Of a stretch of DNA of 64,000 bases, positions 55,593 through 64,000 are shown in pieces. The notes under the pieces were generated by a model that saw only the letters and a program-made list of their open reading frames with translations, was not told the origin of the DNA and searched no databases. Origin of the DNA: Alphaproteobacteria bacterium (lineage in GTDB: Bacteria; Pseudomonadota; Alphaproteobacteria; Rickettsiales; JADKJE01); the NCBI GenBank assembly GCA_016722515.1, contig JADKJE010000001.1, positions 868,001 through 932,000 on the forward strand, given 5' to 3'. The position numbers were made by a program, and so were the translations under genes. Each line of letters starts with the position of its first letter. The first letter of the stretch is position 1.

Positions 55593-55639
55593 GGCCTCCC
55601 TGTCACCCCTCCTCTTGGAGGAGGGGTGACAGGGAGGCC
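55593..55639. repeat. Perfect 22-bp-stem palindrome
   Basis: Each arm is 22 bases: the left begins GGCCTCCCTGTCACC and ends CCTC, the right is its exact complement, and the loop is TTG. Pyrimidine-rich arms and the lack of a U run argue against a simple terminator. It resembles a REP/MITE-like palindromic element. Confidence 0.8.
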
Positions 55640-55723
55640 GGGGAGGTGGGAAGGCAACATGCTGTCATTAAATGATTCTATTAAAAACAAAACCAAACAG
55701 CCTCACATTTAGCAGAAGACAGG

Positions 55724-55756
55724 AAAAAGGCCAGTTCAACGAACTGGCCTTTTTTT
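55724..55756. terminator. Bidirectional Rho-independent terminator
   Basis: AAAAAGGCCAGTTC - AAC - GAACTGGCCTTTTTTT. Lies between the converging trhO and the small membrane protein gene, nearer the latter (22 bases). Confidence 0.92.
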
Positions 55757-55777
55757 ACATATCATAACATGGCCTGG

Positions 55778-56188
55778 TTATATGGATTTATAGGTCAACG
55801 ATAATAATACACCGATGCCGATGCCTTTAATAATGTCACCAACCAGCCAAGCGAGAGCCATTGACAATGGAATTGGCATGTACGCATACATACCAAAGCA
55901 CATAAGACCTAGAACTAAACCAATATATAACCCGAACCGAACGCCTTCATCCAGTCCTTTACCCGCAGCATACCGCCCGTACAGTAAAGTAACGACAAAC
56001 GCGAATAACAGCTGTACTATAACAGCCCAATGAAAATAACCTTGCATTTCCTCTTGTGTGCGCCACAGAGACGCAGTATGGGCATATTGATCGTGCATAA
56101 GCACCATATGATAAACCCAATCATATACAAAAATGAAAGCAAAAAGGGCGACAACTGATAAAACCAAACGTTCAATTTTAAGTACCAT
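55778..56188 (-). CDS. Small membrane protein, unknown
   Basis: 136 residues from the ATG at 56188, with AAGGGG 8 bases upstream; a further ATG at 56218 lacks a ribosome site. Four membrane helices: ~5-24 (VLSVVALFAFIFVYDWVYH), ~44-60, ~78-98 (GLYIGLVLGLMCFGMYAYM) and ~105-128. A short GKGLDEGVRFG loop joins helices 2 and 3. Resembles small DUF1761-type membrane proteins, but I cannot assign it firmly. Confidence 0.75.
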   Translation of the reverse strand: MVLKIERLVLSVVALFAFIFVYDWVYHMVLMHDQYAHTASLWRTQEEMQGYFHWAVIVQLLFAFVVTLLYGRYAAGKGLDEGVRFGLYIGLVLGLMCFGMYAYMPIPLSMALAWLVGDIIKGIGIGVLLSLTYKSI

Positions 56189-56339
56189 ATCCAAACCCCT
56201 TTCTTGAATAAAAGGCATATGCGCATATGCCCATACAGTTATTATACCATACCCATACGCACAAGGCTTAGAATTTACTGCAAATAGCCGCCAAATTTAG
56301 CAATTAACCAATTGATAAATAACGATTATTGTGATATAA

Positions 56340-57461
56340 TCACAGGCTTGGCTCTGTCAGAACAAGATCGTCGCGATGGATTAATTCCATCCGGCCAATA
56401 TAACCCAAGATCGACTCGATATCGTCACTGTTTTTACCCATAATACGGCCAGCATCCTGTGAACTATAGGCGATTAACCCACGGGCAATTTCTTTACCGT
56501 GTCCATCGACAACCGTCACGACGTCGCCTCGGTCAAAATCGCCTTTTACCCCTTTTACTCCGACCGCCAATAAACTATTCCCATTTAAAAGAGCACGCGC
56601 TGCGCCATCATCAACGATGATCGTTCCATGAGGCTTAATCGATGTACGGATCCAGTGTTTACGAGCTTTCAAAGGTGATCTATCCGCGAAGAAATGCGTA
56701 TGGCGTTCCCCCTCCTCCAATCGTCTAAGCGGGTGATTATCATGCCCTTTGAGAATCACCATATGGCATCCACCAGCAACGGCAATTTTTGCAGCCGCAA
56801 TTTTACTGATCATTCCCCCTGTTCCAAAGTTTGATATCGACCCGCCTGCCATTTGTTCAATATCTTGGGTAATGGTTTTAACTTCCGATACAAAATGTGC
56901 GGAAGGGTCTTTGTGGGGATTCGCGGTATAAAGCCCATCAATATCCGACAGCAATACGAGCAGGTCAGCTCCCATCATCTGCGCAACCCGTGCCGCCAAA
57001 CGGTCATTGTCACCAAAACGCATTTCATCGGTTGCCACCGTATCGTTTTCGTTGATGATCGGCACAATACGCATCTTCAACAATGTTTGCATGGTATTTC
57101 GCGCATTCAGGTAACGGCGTCGATCTTCGGAATCATCAAGCGTTAATAGTATCTGTGAGGCATCCATCTCAAACTGTAACAGGCTTTTGCGATAATGATG
57201 AATTAATAAAGCTTGCCCCACGGAGGCCATCGCCTGTTTTTCTTCAATCTTTAATTTAGAACGGTCCATCCCTTTATATTCACAGCCCAGCGCCACTGCC
57301 CCCGACGTCACAACCGCCACTTCTTTACCGCGCTTTACCAACTGTGCTATATCTTCAGACAGTGAAGCAAGCCATTCCTGGCGAAGGCCATTTTTCTGTG
57401 AGTCCACCAAAATAGCGGATCCCACTTTAATCACGATGCGTTCTGCTGATTCGATTATCAT
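56340..57461 (-). CDS. proB: Glutamate 5-kinase with PUA domain
   Basis: 373 residues. It phosphorylates glutamate, the first step of proline synthesis. The amino-acid-kinase fold shows IVIKVGSAILVDSQ, VAVVTSGAVALGC, NARNTMQTLL, PIINENDTVATDEMRFGDNDRLAARVA and the GTGGMISKIAAAKIA block. The C-terminal ~90 residues are a PUA domain (GTIIVDDGAARALLNGNSLLAVGVKGVKGDFDRGDVV), as in the long bacterial form. proA is not adjacent and no obg is seen, which differs from the common obg-proB-proA order. Confidence 0.95.
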   Translation of the reverse strand: MIIESAERIVIKVGSAILVDSQKNGLRQEWLASLSEDIAQLVKRGKEVAVVTSGAVALGCEYKGMDRSKLKIEEKQAMASVGQALLIHHYRKSLLQFEMDASQILLTLDDSEDRRRYLNARNTMQTLLKMRIVPIINENDTVATDEMRFGDNDRLAARVAQMMGADLLVLLSDIDGLYTANPHKDPSAHFVSEVKTITQDIEQMAGGSISNFGTGGMISKIAAAKIAVAGGCHMVILKGHDNHPLRRLEEGERHTHFFADRSPLKARKHWIRTSIKPHGTIIVDDGAARALLNGNSLLAVGVKGVKGDFDRGDVVTVVDGHGKEIARGLIAYSSQDAGRIMGKNSDDIESILGYIGRMELIHRDDLVLTEPSL

Positions 57462-57548
57462 ACCGCTTTAAAAGCCCTTATCTGACCGTTGTTATTGATA
57501 TCTTTGTAATTTAGACTATAATCCATCAAAAATAAAGAGCCCACACAC

Positions 57549-57779
57549 ATGCCGATGTCACAAAATGAAATCGAAACCCTAATCAAAAGCGCATTCCCAG
57601 ATGCCGAGCTTATTATTACCGATTTAGCTGGTGATAATGATCATTGGTCGGTGGATGTTAAATCATCCGCGTTTGCTGGCAAATCAAAAGTTCAGCAACA
57701 TCAAATGGTCTATGCTGCCCTTAAAGGCAATATGGGAACAACCCTGCACGCCATGCAATTACAAACCCGCCCTAAATAA
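57549..57779 (+). CDS. bolA: BolA-family protein
   Basis: 76 residues. It has the BolA core (EIETLIKSAFPDAELIITDLAGDNDHWSVDVKS) and the end HQMVYAALKGNMGTTLHAMQLQT with the conserved histidines. BolA-like proteins form [2Fe-2S]-bridged heterodimers with monothiol glutaredoxins, and the next gene encodes one, 21 bases away. Either of two close ATGs (57549, 57555) may be the start. Confidence 0.93.
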   Translation: MPMSQNEIETLIKSAFPDAELIITDLAGDNDHWSVDVKSSAFAGKSKVQQHQMVYAALKGNMGTTLHAMQLQTRPK

Positions 57780-57800
57780 CCACCAATCTATGAGGATAAT

Positions 57801-58142
57801 ATGACAAACCCAGTTTTTGAACGCATTCAAAAAGATATTTCAGAAAATGATGTGGTGCTCTACATGAAAGGCTCTCAATCCTTTCCACAGTGCGGCTTTT
57901 CTGCTGCTGTTGCCAGCATCCTCCAGCATTTCGAAATTGAATTTAAAGATTTCGATATTCTGAAAGACGCCGAATTACGCCAAGGCATCAAGGATTTCAG
58001 TCAATGGCCTACGATTCCACAACTTTATGTTAAAGGCGAATTTATCGGCGGATGCGACATCGTTAAAGAACTCACCCAATCGGGTGAATTGTTTGACATC
58101 CTCAAAGCCAAAGGCGTTTCGTTTAAATCACCTGTTGCTTAA
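57801..58142 (+). CDS. grxD: Monothiol glutaredoxin, CGFS type
   Basis: 113 residues. The active site is QCGFSAA (C31), the hallmark of Grx4/Grx5-type iron-sulfur carriers. VVLYMKGSQSFP, WPTIPQLYVKGEFIGGCDIV are the other conserved blocks for glutathione and cluster binding. It follows bolA closely, the usual alphaproteobacterial pair for Fe-S cluster delivery. Confidence 0.95.
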   Translation: MTNPVFERIQKDISENDVVLYMKGSQSFPQCGFSAAVASILQHFEIEFKDFDILKDAELRQGIKDFSQWPTIPQLYVKGEFIGGCDIVKELTQSGELFDILKAKGVSFKSPVA

Positions 58143-58163
58143 TTCTAACGGATAGTATCCATT

Positions 58164-58946
58164 ATGGAAAACGCAGTCCTTGTCGACTCCCATTGCCATC
58201 TTGATTTTGAAGAACTAGGCAATCCGGCAGATGTCATAGCGCGCGCTAAAGCTGCCGGTGTCACAACATTGCAAACGATCGGTACACGCATTACGAAATT
58301 TCCAGCTGTCCGTACGATTGCCGAACAATTTGATCATGTTTATTGCTCAGTCGGCATCCATCCTCATCATGTTGAAGAAGAACCCGAAATTGATTTAGAA
58401 AGCCTGATTGAATTGACCCACCATCCCAAAGTCATTGGCATTGGTGAAACGGGGCTGGATTATTATTACGATCACAGCCCACGCCAACTTCAGCAAAAAA
58501 GTTTCCGCACCCATATTGCCGCCGCGCGTGCCACTGGGCTTCCTATCATTATCCATACACGTAATGCTGATGAAGATACCGTATCGATCCTGCAGGAAGA
58601 AATGGCCAAGGGATTTTTCCCCGGTCTTATTCATTGTTTTACCTCCTCAAAAGAATTAGCCGATGCCTGTATTGCGTTGGGGCTTTACATCTCTATTTCT
58701 GGCATCGTCACCTTTAAAAACGCAGAATCGTTACGTCACACCATACAGACTCTCCCACTAGAACGCCTCCTGGTTGAAACCGATTCCCCCTATCTTGCGC
58801 CGTTACCCCATCGCGGTAAAACCAATGAACCTGCATATGTTGTGCATACAGCACAATTTCTTGCCGATTATTTGGGTGTTTCATATGAACAACTGGCGCA
58901 ACAAACCACTGCTAATTTTTTCAAATTATTTTCCAAAGCCGCTTAA
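58164..58946 (+). CDS. tatD: TatD-family metal-dependent DNase
   Basis: 260 residues. Metal ligands are seen in VDSHCHLDFEE, GIGETGLDYYY, IIHTRNADEDT, IHCFTSS and LLVETDSPYLAP. The TatD family are 3'-5' exonucleases/DNases used in repair and nucleic-acid turnover. It follows grxD by 21 bases and precedes the MBL gene by 51 bases, so the four genes 57549-59771 may be one operon. Confidence 0.94.
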   Translation: MENAVLVDSHCHLDFEELGNPADVIARAKAAGVTTLQTIGTRITKFPAVRTIAEQFDHVYCSVGIHPHHVEEEPEIDLESLIELTHHPKVIGIGETGLDYYYDHSPRQLQQKSFRTHIAAARATGLPIIIHTRNADEDTVSILQEEMAKGFFPGLIHCFTSSKELADACIALGLYISISGIVTFKNAESLRHTIQTLPLERLLVETDSPYLAPLPHRGKTNEPAYVVHTAQFLADYLGVSYEQLAQQTTANFFKLFSKAA

Positions 58947-58997
58947 AAACATGTTAGCCTGATAGATTGATGTAATACCAATCTTGTTCTTATCTGT

Positions 58998-59771
58998 ATG
59001 AAAATTATCCTGCTTGGCTGTGGCTCTTCACCCGGTGTTCCTGCGATAGGATGTACCTGCGATGTGTGCCAGTCTCCTGATCCCAAAAACAAGCGCACAC
59101 GTGTATCCGTTGCTGTACACATCAGTGGCAAAACCATCCTGATCGATTCTTCTCCCGATTTACGCCAGCAGGCGTTAGCTAATCATTTAAATCAGGTTGA
59201 CGCCGTCTTATACACGCATGACCATGCCGATCACACGCACGGGCTAGATGAATTAAGGTCTTATAATTTTCTCGGCAAAAAACCTTTACCTGTTTACAGT
59301 GACATACATACGTTAAATGATGTGGCAAAACGTTTTCCTTATGCGTTTCAACCCTACGATCCTTCAAAATATGGTTGGTATAAACCCTATTTAATCCCAC
59401 ACACGATTATCCCTGGAATTCCATTTACGGTCGAAGGAATCACGGTGCTACCCTTTGAACAGCGTCATGGAAAATCCCTAACCATCGGTTATCGCATTGG
59501 CGATTTTGCATACTCTACGGATGCTAATGTTATTCCCGAAGAGAGCCTGGCTTTGCTTAAAGGCCTTAAATTATGGATTGTCGATTGCCTGCGCTACACA
59601 CCAGCGCCTACCCATGCTCATTTAGGACAGGCACTACAGTGGATTACCCATGTTAAACCAGAAAGGGCCATACTCACTCATATGAATCATGATATTGAGT
59701 ATCACGATCTCAAAAAGCAATTGCCTATTCACGTCGAACCCGGATACGATGGGCTCGTTGTTCACATGTGA
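58998..59771 (+). CDS. MBL-fold hydrolase, PhnP-like
   Basis: 257 residues. The metallo-beta-lactamase signature is YTHDHADHTHGLDELR, with further ligands near YSTDANVIPEE and LTHMNHD. The N-terminus GCGSSPGVPAIGCTCDVCQS is typical of the PhnP/YcbX-like branch; the cysteines resemble the extra zinc site of PhnP. PhnP is a cyclic ribose phosphodiesterase, but no phn genes are nearby. In other alphaproteobacteria a relative follows tatD, so the context is ordinary. Confidence 0.9.
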   Translation: MKIILLGCGSSPGVPAIGCTCDVCQSPDPKNKRTRVSVAVHISGKTILIDSSPDLRQQALANHLNQVDAVLYTHDHADHTHGLDELRSYNFLGKKPLPVYSDIHTLNDVAKRFPYAFQPYDPSKYGWYKPYLIPHTIIPGIPFTVEGITVLPFEQRHGKSLTIGYRIGDFAYSTDANVIPEESLALLKGLKLWIVDCLRYTPAPTHAHLGQALQWITHVKPERAILTHMNHDIEYHDLKKQLPIHVEPGYDGLVVHM

Positions 59772-59845
59772 ATGTTATTAAACAACGCAAAATAAGCGTG
59801 TATATACTGATCTACCTAAAACTGATCTATCTGAAAGTGCCATGA

Positions 59846-60241
59846 TTATGCTCCTTTTAATTGATTCAATGCCGATGCCACCATATAGCCAAGCCATACT
59901 GAAACCAGGCACAGCACAACCGATAGCAACACATTAAGGCCCGCATAAACCATTTCGCCATCTCTGGCCAAATTGAGTGTTTGTAAGCTAAACGATGAAA
60001 AAGTGGTAAAGCCGCCGCATATTCCGACCGTCACAAATATCCGTGCATCTGATGCAACCATCACGCGGCCATCAGGCCCCGTGATCACTGCAACAAAACC
60101 AATGACAAAAGAACCCACCATATTGATGACTAACGTACCCCAGGGAAAAATCTCTCCGATCGAATGGGCAATCAGGCCTGAACACCAATATCGCAGCACA
60201 CTACCAAGCGCACCACCTAACGCCACCCAAAGATATGTCAT
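59846..60241 (-). CDS. crcB: Fluoride channel CrcB/Fluc
   Basis: 131 residues with four membrane helices. Family motifs are GGALGSVLRYW, PWGTLVINMVGSFVIGF and the GICGGFTTFSSFSLQTLNL block. It exports fluoride as a dual-topology dimer. I looked for a fluoride riboswitch in the ~140 bases upstream and did not see its conserved core. Confidence 0.95.
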   Translation of the reverse strand: MTYLWVALGGALGSVLRYWCSGLIAHSIGEIFPWGTLVINMVGSFVIGFVAVITGPDGRVMVASDARIFVTVGICGGFTTFSSFSLQTLNLARDGEMVYAGLNVLLSVVLCLVSVWLGYMVASALNQLKGA

Positions 60242-60380
60242 ATCCTACCTCTACGATTCTTTAGTAATTAAGCTGCCATTAATGATAAGATGAATATACG
60301 TTTAAATGAAGAGATTAATCCATTGAAAACCACCCTCGTACACTTTAAAATCATAACATCATCTTTAATAGGAATAACCC

Positions 60381-61514
60381 ATGCCTGATTTATCTCTGTT
60401 GATTCAACAAGGCACATCTAACCTTTGGGTCTTTATGCCTACTGCCATATTGCTGGGGGCATTGCATGGACTTGAACCAGGACATTCCAAAACCATGATG
60501 GCCGCTTTCATCATCGCTATCCGCGGTACGCTCAGCCAGGCTATTTTATTAGGACTCGCAGCCACAATCTCACATACAGCTATCGTCTGGATAATCGCCT
60601 TAGGGGGACTTTATTTTGGAAATAGCTGGCATGACATCACCTCTGAAGCACACATGCAATTAGCATCCTCCATTCTGATTATTGCGATTGCATCATGGAT
60701 GATCTTCAGAACCTGGAAACACCGTTATGATTTTGACCACCGCCATTCCCATACCCACAGCCACGACCATCATCAAACACAGGGTCAGATCATTGATACA
60801 GGACATGGAATCGTTAAACTGGCAATAGCCCACCACGACAAAGACCATTATTTTCGCCTTGATAGCGAATCAGCCAATGCCTTAACATCTTATACACCAA
60901 AGGATGTGACGCTTGTTACGCAGTGTGCGGATGATTCAAGCCAAACCTTTACATTCAAGAATCAGAATGATTACTTCCAATCACGCGAAACCATCAAAGG
61001 ACCTCTAGAATTTATGGCGCGTTTATCCATTGGTCACGGGCATCACAGCCATGATTTCGATGTTGAATTCACCCATGGTGGCCACATCCATGCTTTACCT
61101 GGTATGGAAGGATTAGATATCACAGCACCTGGATATCAGGATCCACACGAGCTTGCTCATGCCAATGATATCCGAAACCGCTTTACTAACCGGCAAGTCA
61201 CCACCATTGAAGTGGTCTTGTTTGGCATCACCGGCGGATTAGTCCCCTGTCCGGCCTCGATTACCGTCTTGTTAATCTGCTTGCAATTGAAAAAAATAGC
61301 CCTGGGTACTCTGTTGGTTTTTGGTTTTAGTATCGGACTTGCATTAACAATGGTTGCCTCTGGGGTAGTCGCCGCTTTAAGCGTTAAATATGCCACCAGA
61401 CGCTCTTCAGGATTTAGTACGTTAGCCAGACGGGCGCCTTATGTTTCTGGAGGGCTGATGATTTTAATTGGACTCTATATGGCATACCAATCATTTGGGA
61501 ATGTATCTAATTAA
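60381..61514 (+). CDS. Nickel/cobalt efflux permease (RcnA-like)
   Basis: 377 residues of the NicO/RcnA family, with ALHGLEPGHSKTMMAAF as the metal-binding helix. A large cytoplasmic loop starts with a His run (HRHSHTHSHDHHQ) and includes IGHGHHSHDFDVEF and GGHIHALPG. The later membrane part has GGLVPCPASITVLLICLQL. Expected to export Ni2+/Co2+. No RcnR-type regulator is next to it. Confidence 0.93.
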   Translation: MPDLSLLIQQGTSNLWVFMPTAILLGALHGLEPGHSKTMMAAFIIAIRGTLSQAILLGLAATISHTAIVWIIALGGLYFGNSWHDITSEAHMQLASSILIIAIASWMIFRTWKHRYDFDHRHSHTHSHDHHQTQGQIIDTGHGIVKLAIAHHDKDHYFRLDSESANALTSYTPKDVTLVTQCADDSSQTFTFKNQNDYFQSRETIKGPLEFMARLSIGHGHHSHDFDVEFTHGGHIHALPGMEGLDITAPGYQDPHELAHANDIRNRFTNRQVTTIEVVLFGITGGLVPCPASITVLLICLQLKKIALGTLLVFGFSIGLALTMVASGVVAALSVKYATRRSSGFSTLARRAPYVSGGLMILIGLYMAYQSFGNVSN

Positions 61515-61587
61515 TCTTTACAATCAAACCATTGCGTAAGAAGATGGGCGATAATGTTTGTTCAGCATCTAAAATTAATTGGAATAT

Positions 61588-63414
61588 ATGACATCCGTGC
61601 ATAATTCAACAGCAAGCGCATTAGACATTTTGCAGAAAACCTATGGTTATCAGCAATTCCGTGGACAACAGGCGGAGATTATTGATCATGTCATTGCCGG
61701 TCACCATGCGTTCGTTCTCATGCCAACCGCCAGTGGTAAATCGCTGTGCTATCAAATTCCATCTCTTTGCCGTAAAGGGGTAGGCGTTATTATTTCGCCA
61801 CTGATAGCGCTCATGCAAGATCAGGTCGATGCCTTAAAACAATTAGGTATTAAAGCTGCGGCTATTAACTCCAGCATGAACAGTTCCGACATTTACCAAA
61901 CCAAGGAGATGATCCGCAACGGCACCATCGATATGGTGTATGTCGCACCTGAACGTTTATTGATGGAAGATTTTTTGGCCTTATTAGAACAATCACCCAT
62001 CGCCTTATTTGCAATTGATGAAGCCCACTGCATTTCGCAGTGGGGCCATGATTTCAGACCACATTATACACAGCTTACCATTCTCAAAGAGCGTTTTCCA
62101 ACTGTTCCGCGTATTGCCCTCACGGCTACAGCGGACGCACCCACACGCAAAGATATTGTTGAACGTCTGCATCTGGAAGAGGGAAAATCATTCATCGCCG
62201 GATTTGACCGCCCCAATATCCATTACAGCATTGTTGAAAAAAACAATTATCGGCAACAGCTTTTGTCATTCCTTAAAACAAACCATGCTGGTGAAAGCGG
62301 CATCGTTTATTGTCTATCACGGCAAATGGTGGAAGATACAGCGGAATGGTTATGTGGCCAGGGATTTAATGCTTTGCCCTATCATGCCGGCCTGGCAGCC
62401 ACTGTGCGCGCCAAGAACCAGGAACGCTTCCTGCGCGATGACAATATGATTATGGTAGCAACCATTGCCTTTGGTATGGGTATTGATAAACCGGATGTAC
62501 GCTTTGTTGCCCATCTGTCCTTACCTAAAAATATTGAAGCCTATTACCAGGAAACCGGACGCGCTGGTCGTGACGGATTAGCTTCAAACGCATTGATGTT
62601 TGTTGGCATGGCTGATGTTGCCATGCAACGAAGTTTTATTGAAGAATCCGATGCTCCCGACAATCAAAAACGTATTGAAAATCAAAAATTAAACGCATTA
62701 CTTGGATTATGCGAGGCAGCCTGTTGTCGCCGCAAAGTGTTACTGGAATATTTCGGCGATACCTGTAACCCATGCGGAAACTGTGATAACTGTAATCATC
62801 CTCCCCGCACCTTTGATGCTACCATTGTTGCACAGAAGGCAATTTCTTGTGTGTATCGTACCGGGCAGCGCTTTGGCGTCAGTTATTTGATTGACGTACT
62901 CCTGGGGAAAACCGATGACAGGATTCAACAATTTAGCCACGATAAAATAAGCACCTTCGGTATTGGTACTGAATATGGCAAACAGGAATGGCAAAGTATT
63001 TTTAGGCAATTAGTTGCCCATAATCTACTGATGGTTGATATCACCCAGCATGGCGGATTAAAAATGACCCAGTGGGGTGAGGCTTTTTTAAGAGAAAAAC
63101 AAACCCTGCAACTGCGGCAATATACCGGCAAGATAAAAGTAGAAAAACTCTCTAAAGATAAAATAACCACTCCTTCACAATTTGAGCGCCAGGGCGACCA
63201 TGCGTTATTTGAAGCCTTGAAAACCAAACGGATGGAATTGGCCAAAGCACAAAACCTGCCGCCATATGTTATTTTTCATGATAAAACACTGCGCGAATTA
63301 ACCCTGCTTAAACCTAAATCACTTTCTGCGATGTCAACTATCAGTGGTGTAGGTGAAAAGAAAATGGAACGATACGGCCACGTCTTCTTGAAAATAATAG
63401 AAGAACACTTATAG
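61588..63414 (+). CDS. recQ: ATP-dependent DNA helicase RecQ
   Basis: About 608 residues from the ATG at 61588. Motif I is MPTASGKSLCYQ (45-56), motif II AIDEAHCISQWGHDFRP, and motif VI YYQETGRAGRDG. The zinc-binding cysteines are in CEAACCRRK and DTCNPCGNCDNC, then a winged helix (RQC). The C-terminal HRDC domain is complete (LFEALKTKRMELAKAQNLPPYVIF). Acts in recombination and fork repair. Confidence 0.96.
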   Translation: MTSVHNSTASALDILQKTYGYQQFRGQQAEIIDHVIAGHHAFVLMPTASGKSLCYQIPSLCRKGVGVIISPLIALMQDQVDALKQLGIKAAAINSSMNSSDIYQTKEMIRNGTIDMVYVAPERLLMEDFLALLEQSPIALFAIDEAHCISQWGHDFRPHYTQLTILKERFPTVPRIALTATADAPTRKDIVERLHLEEGKSFIAGFDRPNIHYSIVEKNNYRQQLLSFLKTNHAGESGIVYCLSRQMVEDTAEWLCGQGFNALPYHAGLAATVRAKNQERFLRDDNMIMVATIAFGMGIDKPDVRFVAHLSLPKNIEAYYQETGRAGRDGLASNALMFVGMADVAMQRSFIEESDAPDNQKRIENQKLNALLGLCEAACCRRKVLLEYFGDTCNPCGNCDNCNHPPRTFDATIVAQKAISCVYRTGQRFGVSYLIDVLLGKTDDRIQQFSHDKISTFGIGTEYGKQEWQSIFRQLVAHNLLMVDITQHGGLKMTQWGEAFLREKQTLQLRQYTGKIKVEKLSKDKITTPSQFERQGDHALFEALKTKRMELAKAQNLPPYVIFHDKTLRELTLLKPKSLSAMSTISGVGEKKMERYGHVFLKIIEEHL

Positions 63415-63473
63415 ATTTAAAGATATTTATTAATTTTATATTAAAAAACACAGATTTTATTATAGAACAAATC

Positions 63474-64000
63474 TTACACGTCACTTTCCGGCAAAAATCC
63501 ACCTGCCTGCATATGCCACATTTTAGCATAATGACCACCCAGTACCAGAAGCTCTTCATGCGTACCGTCTTCGATAATATGCCCTTTATCAAACACTAAA
63601 ATACGGTCCATTTCAGAAAGCGTTGATAAACGGTGGGCAATAACAATGGTCGTACGGCCTTGCATCAAGGTGTGAAGGGCTTCCTGGATGAGTTTTTCAG
63701 TAACCGAATCTAGCGCAGAGGTCGCTTCATCCAAAATCAATATCGGCGCATTCTTCAGCATCGCCCTGGCAATGGCTATGCGTTGCCGTTGGCCGCCAGA
63801 CAATTTGATACCGCGCTCACCAACCTGGGAAGTATAACCTTCAGGTAATTGGCTGATAAATTCGTGGCAATGGGCTTTCTTTGATGCGGTGATTACCTCA
63901 TCATCGGTTGCGTTTAAATATATAAGGCTCAAATGCACTGTAAATTCCCCAATAAAATGCCGTAAAAGCCAAGCCTGCAATATATCCAGGATAGGGCCTC
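63474..64000 (-). pseudogene. ABC exporter gene with a large internal deletion, partial at window edge
   Basis: Entering from 64000, one frame reads PGYIAGLAFTAFYWG and EPYIFK, the first membrane helix of an ABC exporter, and then hits stops. In a different frame, from about 63918, the second half of the ATPase domain begins (NATDDEVITASKKAHCHEF) and continues through LSGGQRQRIAIARA, LILDEATSALD and IAHRLST to the C-terminus. Everything between (most of the membrane domain and Walker A) is missing, and the joint is out of frame. The product cannot work as an exporter. Confidence 0.85.

Larger units (their letters stand above)
55468..55777. other. Intergenic region with two hairpins
   Basis: 310 bases between convergent genes. 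No coding sequence. Contains the large palindrome at 55593 and the terminator at 55724. Confidence 0.6.

Noticed and set aside
60242..60380. Possible fluoride riboswitch before crcB
   Set aside because: The conserved GATGG...GTTCGCC-like core is not present on the minus strand of this gap.

Overview
This is about 64 kb of a low-to-moderate G+C alphaproteobacterial chromosome. The best evidence for the group is the contiguous set tig-clpP-clpX-lon-hup, with panC, ppa, asd, proB, a bolA/monothiol glutaredoxin pair, tatD and recQ nearby. Several genes point to a host-associated, probably intracellular lifestyle (Holosporales/Rickettsiales-like symbionts are my guess): large proteins with no housekeeping match, four tandem U-box-like modules, a YopJ-like candidate, Fic/Doc proteins, an RRM protein, and many IS remnants and broken genes. 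Genus-level placement is not possible from the sequence alone.

Region 1 (1-20,858) is a decaying genomic island that ends exactly at the 3' end of a tRNA-Asn gene. It is divided into compartments by eight copies of a ~57-bp sequence. Each copy starts with a close version of TGGCTCCCCGG, the complement of the tRNA-Asn 3' end. Two copies of a large serine recombinase 3' end run into this sequence: one into the repeat, the other into the real tRNA-Asn gene. I read the array as serial site-specific insertions (cassettes). Cargo, left to right: DUF2442; a DUF2431 methyltransferase with an AlkB dioxygenase; an AAA/DUF4143 ATPase; BRO-N plus DUF2442 (twice); a Doc toxin with an HTH partner; a Fic protein with an operator-like palindrome, an IS3 copy, a repeat protein, a YopJ-like candidate and a truncated recombinase; KilA-N; then a DUF2971 gene split by an IS256-family element, an Abi_C protein and a recombinase tail.

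Region 2 (20,859-32,700) is core: tRNA-Asn, -Asp and -Val; hup, lon, clpX, clpP and tig, all on the minus strand; tRNA-Leu; a PstS-like protein divergent from a sensor kinase that lacks its phospho-acceptor His; an RRM protein; and a DUF305 protein. Region 3 (32,738-42,190) holds three very large unfamiliar genes. A 1078-aa protein has a kinase-like catalytic signature, and a 706-aa protein has an internal duplication that shares a module with it. The third, 910 aa, has four U-box-like repeats. Region 4 (42,441-44,351) is a small second element at tRNA-Ser(GGA). It has its own direct repeat, a DinD fragment and a dead IS5-type element, and it cuts an EamA transporter gene.

Region 5 (44,454-64,000) is mostly housekeeping: DUF1003, VOC, a type I secretion ATPase and membrane fusion protein, a pentapeptide-repeat protein, asd, an OmpA-like lipoprotein, ppa, panC, trhO, a small membrane protein, proB, bolA-grx-tatD-MBL, crcB, a Ni/Co exporter, recQ, and an internally deleted ABC exporter at the right edge. 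There are five tRNA genes, no rRNA genes and no CRISPR array.
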